Shown: positions 31,428-39,776 of the stretch, one piece after another
Layout of the letters: every line of letters begins with the position of its first letter
How positions within the stretch are numbered: position 1 is the first letter of the stretch
Source: Sphingobium yanoikuyae
GTDB lineage: Bacteria > Pseudomonadota > Alphaproteobacteria > Sphingomonadales > Sphingomonadaceae
Length of the DNA: 64,000 nt
Reading direction: 5' to 3'
NCBI RefSeq assembly: GCF_034424525.1
Contig: NZ_CP139979.1
Location: 310,001-374,000, forward strand
Translations under genes and position numbers: made by a program
The notes under the pieces: model-generated
Told to the model about the DNA's origin: nothing
Database searches by the model: none
What the model saw: the letters and a program-made list of their open reading frames with translations, nothing else

Positions 31428-32483
31428 TTAACGGCTATTTTTGCTATTTGTGCGTGGGAGTCGAGCTGAGGTAAATTCCTGATTGTTTGATTTTTGCGGC
31501 CCTTTGGTAACCGCCTGTACTGCAGTGGTAGCTGATGCGATTGCCGCGATCTCACGATTAACCTGAAGGCCTGCGTGATGGCGTTCTAAGAGAAGGGCAA
31601 TAGCTGGACGCACAACATGCAGAGGGAGAGACTCATCAACTGCGTATGGGTTTGAAGGATCGCTGCGTGGATTGACCGCGACACGACCGAGCTTAGTTCC
31701 AAACAGAGCAGTGAGAGGCAATCCTGGGCGGCGAGCATCTACCTGTATGTCTGGCTCAGAAATGCCGAGTAAGCGCATCTGAGCCTTCAGCCGCGGATCA
31801 TTGATGGGAGCGCCCCGGTAAATTACCAACGACGCGGGCGAAGGCGTTTTAGGCTTTGTCTTTTCCACGGCCTCGGTAAACAAGTGGAGGAGGTCGTCAG
31901 CCATTGGCCGGCCGACGGTCACAGTATGAGCGATAACATTGCCGTGACGGGCATCTATGAAAGCAGTGAGGACAGCGCGATAGGGCGTGTTGTTAGGTCC
32001 ATCGACCGCGACGTCGAGCGGCGACATATCGAGCGCGTAATCGGTGTTTTTGCCGGTGTAAGCCACGACATCCGTTATTTCCGCAGGAAGGTTGAGCCGA
32101 GTTCGGACCGCTCGTCCGCTCGGAGGATTTATATTGCGCTCTTTGCATAATGCTTCGGCAGCAGAATGGATCGCCCCCGGTCGAGCGCCTGGTCCGGCAT
32201 TCGCGATAGCTTCCTCGAGAGCCGCTCTCGTTTCGTTAGGAAGTTGGCGAGGGTATTTTGATAAGACTTGATCGGTCTGTTTTAGCGATTCTTTGTAGGC
32301 GCGAATGATCTTAAAGAAGTTGCGCTGCTTATAGCCTAAGCGCGCTGCAGCAGCGGTGACAGCTGCTGCCATTCGTTGGCTCCCCTTCTTTGGGAGCTCT
32401 TCAACCTCTAAAGCTCTGCGATAGGCTTCCGGCCACTGTTTGGCCGTGAAAGTCACCATATAGTGAGCAATGCGATCTTCCAT
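31428..32483 (-). CDS. Short TniA/MuA-like transposase-fold protein with degenerate catalytic residues
   Basis: 351 residues from ATG 32483 (GGAG 8 bases upstream; a TTG seven codons earlier is possible). An N-terminal helix-turn-helix region (AAAVTAAAARLGYKQRNFFK) precedes an RNase H-like core. YALDMSPLDVAVDG matches the first-Asp strand of TniA/TnsB, and YRAVLTAFIDARHGNVIAHT the next strands. By that alignment the second Asp of the usual D-x-G motif is Tyr (VIYRGAP) and the catalytic Glu of the ER-x-FGT motif is Thr (PLTALFGT). It is much shorter than TniA (about 560). It may be a dead transposase acting as an end-binding regulator, or decay. Its GC content is lower than the core genes. Confidence 0.65.
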   Translation of the reverse strand: MEDRIAHYMVTFTAKQWPEAYRRALEVEELPKKGSQRMAAAVTAAAARLGYKQRNFFKIIRAYKESLKQTDQVLSKYPRQLPNETRAALEEAIANAGPGARPGAIHSAAEALCKERNINPPSGRAVRTRLNLPAEITDVVAYTGKNTDYALDMSPLDVAVDGPNNTPYRAVLTAFIDARHGNVIAHTVTVGRPMADDLLHLFTEAVEKTKPKTPSPASLVIYRGAPINDPRLKAQMRLLGISEPDIQVDARRPGLPLTALFGTKLGRVAVNPRSDPSNPYAVDESLPLHVVRPAIALLLERHHAGLQVNREIAAIASATTAVQAVTKGPQKSNNQEFTSARLPRTNSKNSR

Positions 32484-32618
32484 TTTCTTCACTCCATAAA
32501 TCAAGGAGAGAAGTGAAGCGTATTCACGCCGTCAGGCTTTGTAGATTGAATGTGCTTGATCTAAATGAGGAGCAGAAGTATGACATAGAGGAGCAGTCTT
32601 GCTGAAAATTGACAAAAT

Positions 32619-32746
32619 TGTCGGTTGTCAGGAAGTCTGCTCCTGACCCCCTAGAGTTTCCGGTGCTTTTGTCATCAGAGGATCACGGCTGATTTTCAAC
32701 TTCTGCTCCTCTGGAGGGGGAGTAATGTCAACTTCTGCTCCGATCC
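32619..32746 (+). repeat. Right, extra copy of the transposon left end
   Basis: It is a direct repeat of 31241-31366, starting only 4 bases after the element's right terminus. The 25-base end at 32619-32643 and the subterminal motifs at 32693-32709 and 32726-32741 are intact. No partner right end was found further right up to the IS256 insertion. The 194 bases between this repeat and the next start hold nothing I can name. Confidence 0.8.
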
Positions 32747-32940
32747 CTATTTATCGGCGATTCAGATGAACCTTTCATCGCGTCGAGAAGATTCCTAGCC
32801 GAAGCCCTGAGCATGATATTTGCGCTAAATCTGCGACACCTTGCTTATCGCTCGCTCGTGCTTCAAAGTTTTGCGTCACAGTCGGACGTCCCAGGGATTG
32901 GTCATGTCCGTCACGGTTTTGGACGTTGGGGGGATTATTG

Positions 32941-33945
32941 GTGACCGAGATAATTGCGCTTGCGATTCATGACCTGAATCGTAGCGATGCTGGCTATTCT
33001 GTCGCGCTCTCCAAGAAGTTGCTTGACGTGACCGACACGACGCTTCGTGTCATCTCCACGGTCTATGAACTTTACAACAGCCGGACTTCCAAGTCTCACG
33101 GTCGGTTCACAACGGCAGACGGTTCTCCCACCGAGGGGCAAATCCGTGCCTATGTTGAGGCCAAGGAGAAGGACTTCCTCGGTCTTACCGGCAAGATGAT
33201 GGACAATCTGGCGCGGGAAGCGGGAAAGAAATCTGCTTCAGTCGGCGGGCATGTGTTTTTTGCTCACTTCCGACGGGATGGTTCAGATTTCATGCTCGTC
33301 ACGGTGGTCACCGACAAGCTGAGCGCGGCCCTGACCAAAAATCATGGAATGGAGGACGTCGAGCACCTCGATCTCGATGGTTTCCGCTTCGCCGGCCGCA
33401 TTAATCTTACCGCTTGGGCGGACAAGCAGGACCGCTACCTGAGCTTCTTGAAAGGCAAGGGTTCGATATCCGATTATTTTCGTGATTTCCTTGGCTGCGA
33501 TTCGGCGGTTCTGGAGCGTAAGGACACTCAGAGCCTCGTGGATGCACTGAAGGAATTTACGCTTACTGAAAAGATGGTCGACACCGAGGCGACGGCGTTC
33601 CTGTCCGATGCCTTAGATTATCTTGGCAAGGCGAATAAGGCAAAGGAGCCGGTGGATTTCGAAGCTATGGCAAATCGCCTGATGCCGAAGGAACCCGGCA
33701 GGCTATCGAAATTTCTGGCCAATACCGATCGCCAGCTGAATGAAGGCTATGTTCCGAACGCCAGCGCATTGAAAGCCCTCGTGAAAGTGACCGCCAAAAC
33801 GAAGATGTGGTCGGTCGAATTCACGCGTGAAGCAATCGACCAGAGCAAAGTCGTGTTCGACAAGGACAAGAAATCCCTTACGTTGATGGATGTGCCAGAC
33901 GAGCTGATCAATCAGATGCGCGCCGAAGGGATGATCAGTGATTGA
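32941..33945 (+). CDS. Nucleoid-associated protein, NdpA/YejK family
   Basis: 334 residues from GTG 32941 (a run of six G 8 bases upstream). The family pattern is clear: HVFFAHFRRDGSDFMLVTVV, HLDLDGFRFAGRINLTAWAD, QDRYLSFLKGKGSISDYFRD and DFLGCDSAV. YejK proteins bind the nucleoid; their role is little known. It overlaps the next gene by 8 bases, so the two are one operon. The pair sits beside a transposon remnant and an IS, in DNA of lower GC than the core. That context suggests a defence or mobile-element function rather than the housekeeping copy (inference). Confidence 0.85.
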   Translation: MTEIIALAIHDLNRSDAGYSVALSKKLLDVTDTTLRVISTVYELYNSRTSKSHGRFTTADGSPTEGQIRAYVEAKEKDFLGLTGKMMDNLAREAGKKSASVGGHVFFAHFRRDGSDFMLVTVVTDKLSAALTKNHGMEDVEHLDLDGFRFAGRINLTAWADKQDRYLSFLKGKGSISDYFRDFLGCDSAVLERKDTQSLVDALKEFTLTEKMVDTEATAFLSDALDYLGKANKAKEPVDFEAMANRLMPKEPGRLSKFLANTDRQLNEGYVPNASALKALVKVTAKTKMWSVEFTREAIDQSKVVFDKDKKSLTLMDVPDELINQMRAEGMISD

Positions 33946-35119
33946 TGTTACGTTTGCCGATCTTGTCGAGATATACCGCGCTACGCGGTTCGATGATGAG
34001 AACGGCGACGTTCTGACGATCAAGAGCGACCATATGGTGGCAGTTTTAACCGCCATCATGGAGATCGATACGCATTACAACGATGCCCAGATTTCGGTCG
34101 AGGACGGCTATGATCTGGCCGTCGGGGCAGAAGTGCCGGTAACGATTGGTCGGCCCAATGTGGCGAAGATGGGCCTGTTGGTTTCCACTTTGGATGATCT
34201 GTTCAAGGCGCCTGGCGCCGTGCTCGCGGAGCCTCAGCGGTATTACATCAAGAAAGAGCATTACGCGTCGGGTGATAACCCTGTCCCGCCAAAACTGCTT
34301 GCGTATCGTGCAGTCTTGGACGTGCTCAAGATACTTCGCGATAGCGCGTCGCTGGTTGATGAAACGATGCGTCAGCTGATTTTCATCGGCAAAGAGAAGG
34401 TCGTCGTGCCGATCCAGTTTGGTTCAATGGACCTTCGCGGCGACGTGGTGGGTCAGGCTGCGCGGCTGACGAAGCTGTTCGCGGACGAATTGCATTTGGA
34501 TGAGAAGCGGACGATTCTTCAGACCACCCTCATCGAAATGGTGCGTTCGCTACGCGACAAGGATCGGTTCGGTTTCCTAATCCGGAATCTAGATCGCCTC
34601 GCGAATGAGGTGGAGAAGGGATACCGACTCTTCACCTCGAGCTTCTCGTACTCGAAGATCCGCAATGAGGTTGAAACGGCGCGACTGGATTTCGTGGGCA
34701 AGATCCACAAGACCATCGTAGATATCCAAGGCCAGCTCCTTGGCATTCCTGTCGCAACGATCGTCGTGGTTTCCCAACTCAAGAAGGTGCCGGCATCGTG
34801 CGGCCTCGAGTTCTGGACGAACCTTGGCGTGCTTATAGGAGCAATCGTCTTCGCGGTGATGTTGGGGATTGCCGGGCTGAACCAGTGGAAGACGCTCAAT
34901 GTTATCGCGACAGAGGTGAAGCGGCAAAGCACCCGCCTCAGCGACGACTTTGCCATGATCGCCGATCAATTCTCTGATGTGTTCGATGACCTCCACGCCC
35001 GCATCAAGTGGCACCGCGCTGCTCTTCTTGTCGTTGGCGGCGTTCTGTCGCTCGGCGTGATTATAACGGCAGTCGCAGTCTGGAGGCTTTTGCCGGCCAA
35101 CGGTTGGCAATGCCTCTGA
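33938..35119 (+). CDS. Membrane protein coupled to the NdpA-like protein, unknown function
   Basis: 393 residues from GTG 33938, inside the end of the NdpA-like gene. A soluble, mostly helical N-terminal part (1-262) is followed by hydrophobic segments near 266-280, 292-314 and 361-384, with a charged helical stretch between the last two. I do not recognise a family. A soluble sensor-like region with a C-terminal membrane unit, coupled to a DNA-associated protein, fits the plan of membrane-effector defence pairs such as Kiwa, but no sequence similarity to those is claimed. Confidence 0.8.
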   Translation: MIDVTFADLVEIYRATRFDDENGDVLTIKSDHMVAVLTAIMEIDTHYNDAQISVEDGYDLAVGAEVPVTIGRPNVAKMGLLVSTLDDLFKAPGAVLAEPQRYYIKKEHYASGDNPVPPKLLAYRAVLDVLKILRDSASLVDETMRQLIFIGKEKVVVPIQFGSMDLRGDVVGQAARLTKLFADELHLDEKRTILQTTLIEMVRSLRDKDRFGFLIRNLDRLANEVEKGYRLFTSSFSYSKIRNEVETARLDFVGKIHKTIVDIQGQLLGIPVATIVVVSQLKKVPASCGLEFWTNLGVLIGAIVFAVMLGIAGLNQWKTLNVIATEVKRQSTRLSDDFAMIADQFSDVFDDLHARIKWHRAALLVVGGVLSLGVIITAVAVWRLLPANGWQCL

Positions 35120-35388
35120 AGGGATACTGCATGGATTTCCAGCCGTGATCTTCGTCGGAAATCAAGATCGCATCGTAGAAGAATGCATGAGCAATTATCG
35201 GGCGGCACTCACGGATTGAGAGGAAGCTTTGGTTCCCCGGATGGTCGGCGGATAAGCGGCATCAGAAAACTTCTGTCTAAAGTGCAGCCTGATTCCAAAG
35301 AATCTGTAATGCCCATAAGACGGGGTTGGCTATTTTGCAAATTGCGCCTTGTGTCTGGGTTGGTATGCAGATTTATTCGAATGATTCT
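35120..35388. other. Gene-free stretch before the IS256 insertion
   Basis: No convincing reading frame, RNA gene or hairpin was seen here; the sequence is comparatively AT-rich. With 36764-36938 it was one continuous intergenic region before the IS inserted. Confidence 0.5.
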
Positions 35389-35396
35389 TGTCTGTG
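35389..35396. repeat. Left 8-bp target-site duplication (TGTCTGTG)
   Basis: Identical to 36756-36763, directly abutting the left inverted repeat of the IS. Confidence 0.95.
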
Positions 35397-36755
35397 GGTC
35401 GTGTCCCACGGGGTGGTGTAGGAACCGTCGATCCGCAGTAGGATCAGGTTCGGGTCAGGCAGCCAGAGCTGGCAGGCTGACAATGGGGTTATGGCTTACC
35501 GAGCCGAGGGTTTCCAGCGTCATGTAACGGCGTGACACCGCCCACTCATCATTCTGTTCCAGCATGAGTGCTCCGACGAGGCGGACGACGGCGGCGTCAT
35601 TCGGAAAGATGCCGATGACATCGGCCCTTCGCTTGATCTCCTTGTTCACCCTTTCCAGCGGGTTGGTCGACGCGATCTGCGCCCAGTGCTCCTTCGGGAA
35701 GGTCATGTAGGCAAGCACGTCCTCGCGCGATCCGGCCATCATGTCGGCCAGCTTCGGGAACTTCTCGCGCAGGGCATCGGCGACCTGTTCCCATTGCTGG
35801 TGAGCCGCTTCAGCCGTTTCCTGCGCAAAGATCGTCTTGATCATGGCGATGACTGCCGGTCGCTGCTTGGGCGCGGCATGTGCCAGCGCATTGCGCATCC
35901 AGTGGACCCGGCAGCGTTGCTGGCTCGCGGCGAACACCTTGCTGGCGGCGGCGCGCAACCCCTTGTGGTCGTCCGCGATGACCAGCTTTACCCCGCGAAG
36001 TCCCCGGTCGGCGAGCGAGCGCAGGAAGGCTTTCCAGAAGGGTTCCGCTTCTGAAGGGCCGGTGGCAACGCCCAGAACCTCGCGCCGACCATCGGTGTTG
36101 ACGCCGACGGCGATTATCGCCGCCGTCGAGACGATCCGCCCGCCCTCGCGGACCTTGAGGTAGGTGGCGTCGATCCACAGGTAGGGCCACTCGCCCTCGA
36201 TCGGCCGCTGCAGGAAGGCGTTCACCCGTTCGTCGATCTCGGCCACCAGACGGCTCACCTGGCTCTTCGAGACGCCGCTGGCGCCCATCGCCTTGACCAG
36301 ATCGTCGACCGAGCGAGTCGAGACACCGTGGACGTAGGCTTCCTGGATCACCGCCGCCAACGCCTTCTCAGCCGTGCGGCGTGGCTCAAGGAAGCTCGGG
36401 AAGTAACTGCCCTTCCTGAGCTTGGGGATCGCCAGCTCGATCCGGCCGGCCCGAGTGTCCCAGCCCCGTTCGCGATAGCCGTTGCGGTGGTTGAGCCGCG
36501 CCGGGCTGCGACTGCCCGCAGCCGCACCCGTTCTGGCCTCAATCTCCAGATCCATCATGCGCTCGGCGGCAAATGCCAGCATATCGCGCACCAAATCGCT
36601 GTCTGCCCCTTGCTCAATCAGCTCAACAAGGGCCATTCTGTCGTCGGTCATCGTCTTCTTCTCCAGGTTCGAGTTCGCATCCGAACCCTACCAGAAGATC
36701 GACGGTGGCCACCCTCTCAGAGAAACCTTCCTACACCACCCCGTGGGACACGACC
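35397..36755 (-). mobile_element. Complete IS256-family insertion sequence (1359 bp)
   Basis: Perfect 28-base terminal inverted repeats (35397-35424 and 36728-36755; outer bases GGTCGTGTCCCACGGGGTGG) bracket one transposase gene. An exact 8-base duplication flanks it, the size expected for IS256 family. Intact ends, intact gene and identical duplication indicate a recent, probably still mobile copy. Confidence 0.97.
35455..36651 (-). CDS. IS256-family transposase
   Basis: 398 residues, full length for the family. The DDE residues are recognisable: D161 (YLWIDATYLKV), D227/D228 (LVIADDHKGL) and E333 (NPLERVNKEIKRR). The central CRVHWMRNALAH carries the conserved C/H block between the second Asp and the Glu. 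It is the only gene of the insertion sequence. Confidence 0.97.
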   Translation of the reverse strand: MTDDRMALVELIEQGADSDLVRDMLAFAAERMMDLEIEARTGAAAGSRSPARLNHRNGYRERGWDTRAGRIELAIPKLRKGSYFPSFLEPRRTAEKALAAVIQEAYVHGVSTRSVDDLVKAMGASGVSKSQVSRLVAEIDERVNAFLQRPIEGEWPYLWIDATYLKVREGGRIVSTAAIIAVGVNTDGRREVLGVATGPSEAEPFWKAFLRSLADRGLRGVKLVIADDHKGLRAAASKVFAASQQRCRVHWMRNALAHAAPKQRPAVIAMIKTIFAQETAEAAHQQWEQVADALREKFPKLADMMAGSREDVLAYMTFPKEHWAQIASTNPLERVNKEIKRRADVIGIFPNDAAVVRLVGALMLEQNDEWAVSRRYMTLETLGSVSHNPIVSLPALAA

Positions 36756-36763
36756 TGTCTGTG
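36756..36763. repeat. Right 8-bp target-site duplication (TGTCTGTG)
   Basis: Identical to 35389-35396. Just downstream, 36765-36770 reads TATAAT, a perfect -10 hexamer. Its original -35 region lay across the insertion point, and I see no good -35 in the IS end. Confidence 0.95.
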
Positions 36764-36938
36764 CTATAATGTATATTTGATCGCGTCATAGTTTAGGTAA
36801 AGTTAATCCGTGATGATATGGTGTATCAGTCCGCTATCATGGCACAATGATCTGATGTAACATTCGGAAACAGTCCAATATGCCGCGATTTTACTTTTGC
36901 AGATGACATCGTGTGCAAAGCCTACTATGTAGCCTGTC

Positions 36939-37274
36939 ATGCGCCGCTTAGGACGTTTCCTGATCTGCCTGATTTCGTTGTCCATGCTGACGACGACGAT
37001 GGTGCATGCTCAGGAAGTTCCTAACGCTCAGGCGCCCACCATCGAATGCTCCGGTTATGTGCATAGTGATGGCGATGCTGACCAGACGCAGGGTGATGCC
37101 GACAAGGGCATGCCGCATCATCATGGTGGTTGTCAGGGTGCTCCGGCGTTCGTGCCGGCTTCGGCCAGCGATGATATGCTCCCCTCCGCGGTGAACGCTC
37201 CTGCGTTCATTCCTGCACCGATCCCGTCCAAGCGCTGGGCCATCGGCCCCGACCTGCGCCCACCCATAGTCTGA
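36939..37274 (+). CDS. Small exported His-rich protein leading the first czc operon
   Basis: 111 residues with a signal peptide (FLICLISLSMLTTTMVHAQE). The mature part is short, acidic and carries a potential metal site (CSGYVHSDGD ... MPHHHGGCQG with two Cys and several His). A hydrophobic, proline-rich C-terminus follows. It is not a family I can name. It lies 74 bases before czcC on the same strand, and analogous small His-rich exported proteins accompany the other metal pumps in this window, so a periplasmic metal chaperone or buffer role is likely (inference). Confidence 0.7.
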   Translation: MRRLGRFLICLISLSMLTTTMVHAQEVPNAQAPTIECSGYVHSDGDADQTQGDADKGMPHHHGGCQGAPAFVPASASDDMLPSAVNAPAFIPAPIPSKRWAIGPDLRPPIV

Positions 37275-37348
37275 CAGAGCCATAGTGGACCGTTGCGCCT
37301 GAATTCAGGCCGCCGGTCGTCCATGACTCGTGTCCAGGATTCCTATTC

Positions 37349-38611
37349 ATGTTCCGATCCATTGCAGCCTTATTGGCTGCCGTGTCCTGCGTCGCTGTGG
37401 CGCAGGCACAGGAGATGCCCGCTGCGGTAGCGGGGGCGTCACCCTATACGCTTGATCAGGCAGTCGCCGCCGCTGGTGGCAGCGCCCCGGCGGCCGAAGC
37501 CGCGCAAGCCAATGTCGAAGCAGCCCGCGCCGCACGTACCATCGCTGGTCTTCGTCCCAATCCCACCGTGCAGACGCAGGTGGAGAATATCGCAGGAAGC
37601 GGACCGTATCGCGGCGTTGGTAGCGCCGAGTCGACGGTCAGCATGGCTGTTCCCATCGAACTGGGTGGCAAGCGGTCCGCACGCATCGCGGTCGCTAATG
37701 CCCAGACCGACAAGGCACTGTTAGTCTCGGCGATCACGCAGGCAGACATAAGGCTGCAGGTCACGCAGCTATATATCGAAGCGGCTGCTGCCGAACGGCG
37801 TGTCCAAACGGCACGCGATCAGTCGCGCATTGCTGGCGACGCCGCGAATGCTGCAAGCGTGCGGGTGAAGGCCGGCCGTGCTTCTCCGATCGAGGAGCAG
37901 CGCGCCAACGTGGCGAAGATCAACGCCGATGCAGAACTGGTTCGGACCATTCGGCTGGCACAGGCCAGCCGCGCCAATCTTGAGCGTCGGATTGGGCAAC
38001 CGATGGGCGGCCCGCTCGACACGGCTTGGTTGGAGCGCTTACCACGTGGTTATGGCCCCGAAGTACCACCGAGCGCGGCAGGTACGCTGGCCCTGGCGGC
38101 CGCGGATGCGGATCTTGCCGTGGCTAATGCCAATGTCCGACTCGCCAATTCTCAACGAGTCCCCAATCTCGAAGCTGGCCCCGGTTTACGCAGGCTGTCA
38201 GCCACCAACGACACGGCCCTGATCTTCACGGTCACGATGCCTATTCCGATCTTCAATTCGGGCAAGGCGGCTGTCGCGCAAGCTCGCGCGCAGCGCAATC
38301 AGGTGGAAGCCCAGAAGCGTATGACGGCGCTCGATGTCGAGCAGGCCATCAACGACGCGCAGACATCGGCATCGAATGCCGCAGTCACTGCACAGACGGC
38401 TATTGGTCCTGCCCTCGAGGCGGCTCAGGAAGCGGCCCGCATCGCGCGCATCGGCTATCGCGAAGGCAAGTTCGGCCAGCTCGACCTGCTCGATGCCGAG
38501 CGAACGCTGGCCCAGACGCGCCTCGCCGCCATCGACGCACTTGCCTCTTATCAGAATGCCCGCGCGCAACTAGAGCGCCTGACAGCGCCCGCGCCGGAAC
38601 AGGGGAACTGA
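37349..38611 (+). CDS. czcC: Outer-membrane efflux protein CzcC (TolC family)
   Basis: 420 residues. A signal peptide (IAALLAAVSCVAVAQAQ) is followed by two OEP repeats with long Ala-rich helices; GLRPNPTVQTQVENIAGSGP and the PIELGGKRSARIAVA block are typical of CzcC/CnrC. It forms the trimeric outer-membrane duct of the RND efflux system encoded by the next two genes. The adaptor gene starts 3 bases after its stop. Confidence 0.94.
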   Translation: MFRSIAALLAAVSCVAVAQAQEMPAAVAGASPYTLDQAVAAAGGSAPAAEAAQANVEAARAARTIAGLRPNPTVQTQVENIAGSGPYRGVGSAESTVSMAVPIELGGKRSARIAVANAQTDKALLVSAITQADIRLQVTQLYIEAAAAERRVQTARDQSRIAGDAANAASVRVKAGRASPIEEQRANVAKINADAELVRTIRLAQASRANLERRIGQPMGGPLDTAWLERLPRGYGPEVPPSAAGTLALAAADADLAVANANVRLANSQRVPNLEAGPGLRRLSATNDTALIFTVTMPIPIFNSGKAAVAQARAQRNQVEAQKRMTALDVEQAINDAQTSASNAAVTAQTAIGPALEAAQEAARIARIGYREGKFGQLDLLDAERTLAQTRLAAIDALASYQNARAQLERLTAPAPEQGN

Positions 38612-38614
38612 TCC

Positions 38615-39772
38615 ATGACATCCAAGAAGATCATCTACGCCGCCTTGCCCCTGTCCCTGATGCTGGCGCTTGCCGCTTGCGGAAGCGGTGCCGAGGAGAA
38701 CCCGACCAACGAGGCAGCGCCGGCTGCTGAAGCAAAGGCAGGGGATAAAGCCGAAGAGGGCAAGATCAGGCTCTCGGCCGATCAGATCGCATCGGCTGGC
38801 ATTCAAACGGCGCGCCCGATGATGGGCGGATCCGGTACGATTGAGCTGCCCGCGACCATCGACGGTGATCCGCAGGGTACGCAGGTCGTGTCCGCAGCGA
38901 TTGGTGGCCGCGTGGTTTCGCTCACCCGCAACCTTGGGCAGTCGATCGGTCGCGGCCAGACGCTGGCCGTGATCGAAAGCCGCGAGGCTGCTTCGCTTAA
39001 CGCTGAAACTGAGGCGGCCCGAGCCCGTCTGTCGCTGGCGAACAGCAATCTCGCCCGCGAGCAGCGCCTGTTCTCTCAGCGGGTCTCGCCGGAGCAGGAT
39101 CTCATCGCTGCCCGCACCGCAGCTACCGAGGCCCGCATCGCCCTTCGCCTGGCGCAGCAGCAGGTATCTGCTGCTGGCACCGGTGGCGGCGGCCTCAATC
39201 GCATCGGTATCGTGGCGCCTATGTCGGGTCAGGTCATCGGACGCAGCGTAGTGCTGGGGCAGACGGTCGCGGCGGACGCTGAACTGTTCCGGGTTGCCAA
39301 CCTGTCCAGCGTGTCACTCTCTCTCAACTTGCAGCCGCAGGATGCGGGCCGGGTGCGTCCGGGCGCAACGGTGAACATCAAGGCAGCTGGTCGACAGGCG
39401 ACCGCGAAGGTGACGTTCGTGTCGCCGGCGCTCGATGCCAATACGCGCCTCGTTCCCGTCATCGCTACCCTCGACAATCGTGATGGCCTCTGGCGCGTCG
39501 GCGAGCCGGTCACGGCATCGGTCGCTCTCACCGGCAGTGGCGGCGATGGCGCGATCCGTGTGCCGCTGACTGCCGTGCAGACAGAAGAGGGCAGGTCGGT
39601 CGTCTTCGTCCGGACCAAGACCGGGTTCCAGGCAACGGCCGTCCAGTTGGGCGACAGTGCCGGCGACAGCGTGATCATCAAGTCGGGCCTGAAGGGCACT
39701 GAGGAGATCGCCACTGTCAACAGCTTCACGCTCAAGGCCGAACTCGGCAAGAGCGAAGCCGCGGAGGACTGA
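38615..39772 (+). CDS. czcB: Periplasmic adaptor CzcB (RND membrane fusion protein)
   Basis: 385 residues, lipoprotein (lipobox ALAAC near residue 22). Lipoyl-like GGRVVSLTRNLGQSIGRGQT and a helical hairpin are followed by the beta-barrel VAPMSGQVIGRSVVLGQTV and the C-terminal membrane-proximal domain. It links CzcA to CzcC. There is no His-rich N-terminal extension of the Cupriavidus CzcB type. The czcA gene follows after 4 bases. Confidence 0.94.
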   Translation: MTSKKIIYAALPLSLMLALAACGSGAEENPTNEAAPAAEAKAGDKAEEGKIRLSADQIASAGIQTARPMMGGSGTIELPATIDGDPQGTQVVSAAIGGRVVSLTRNLGQSIGRGQTLAVIESREAASLNAETEAARARLSLANSNLAREQRLFSQRVSPEQDLIAARTAATEARIALRLAQQQVSAAGTGGGGLNRIGIVAPMSGQVIGRSVVLGQTVAADAELFRVANLSSVSLSLNLQPQDAGRVRPGATVNIKAAGRQATAKVTFVSPALDANTRLVPVIATLDNRDGLWRVGEPVTASVALTGSGGDGAIRVPLTAVQTEEGRSVVFVRTKTGFQATAVQLGDSAGDSVIIKSGLKGTEEIATVNSFTLKAELGKSEAAED

Positions 39773-39776
39773 GCCG

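Larger units (their letters stand above)
31241..32614. mobile_element. 1.37-kb Tn402/Tn7-like element with TGTC...GACA ends
   Basis: The left end 31241-31265 and the right end 32590-32614 (read on the minus strand) are imperfect 25-base terminal inverted repeats, 19 of 25 matching. Both begin TGTC and end CTG-x-TCC, the pattern of Tn402/Tn5053-type ends. Subterminal copies of TCAACYTCTGCTCC occur at 31314-31330 and 31347-31362 in the left orientation. TGTCATACTTCTGCTCC occurs inverted at 32569-32585. Several transposase-site-like repeats at each end are a hallmark of Tn7/Tn402/Mu relatives. The flanking 5-mers (TTTCG and AAATT) do not match, so no target duplication is seen. It carries one gene. 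Confidence 0.7.

Noticed and set aside
32590..32746. Possible CRISPR-like array from the repeated TCTGCTCC motif
   Set aside because: The copies vary in length and spacing, occur in both orientations and fit transposon end sites; there are no unique spacers of equal size and no cas genes.
36739..36770. Outward hybrid promoter created by the IS256 right end and TATAAT
   Set aside because: No hexamer resembling TTGACA lies 16-18 bases upstream of TATAAT in the IS end, so it is not called as a promoter.
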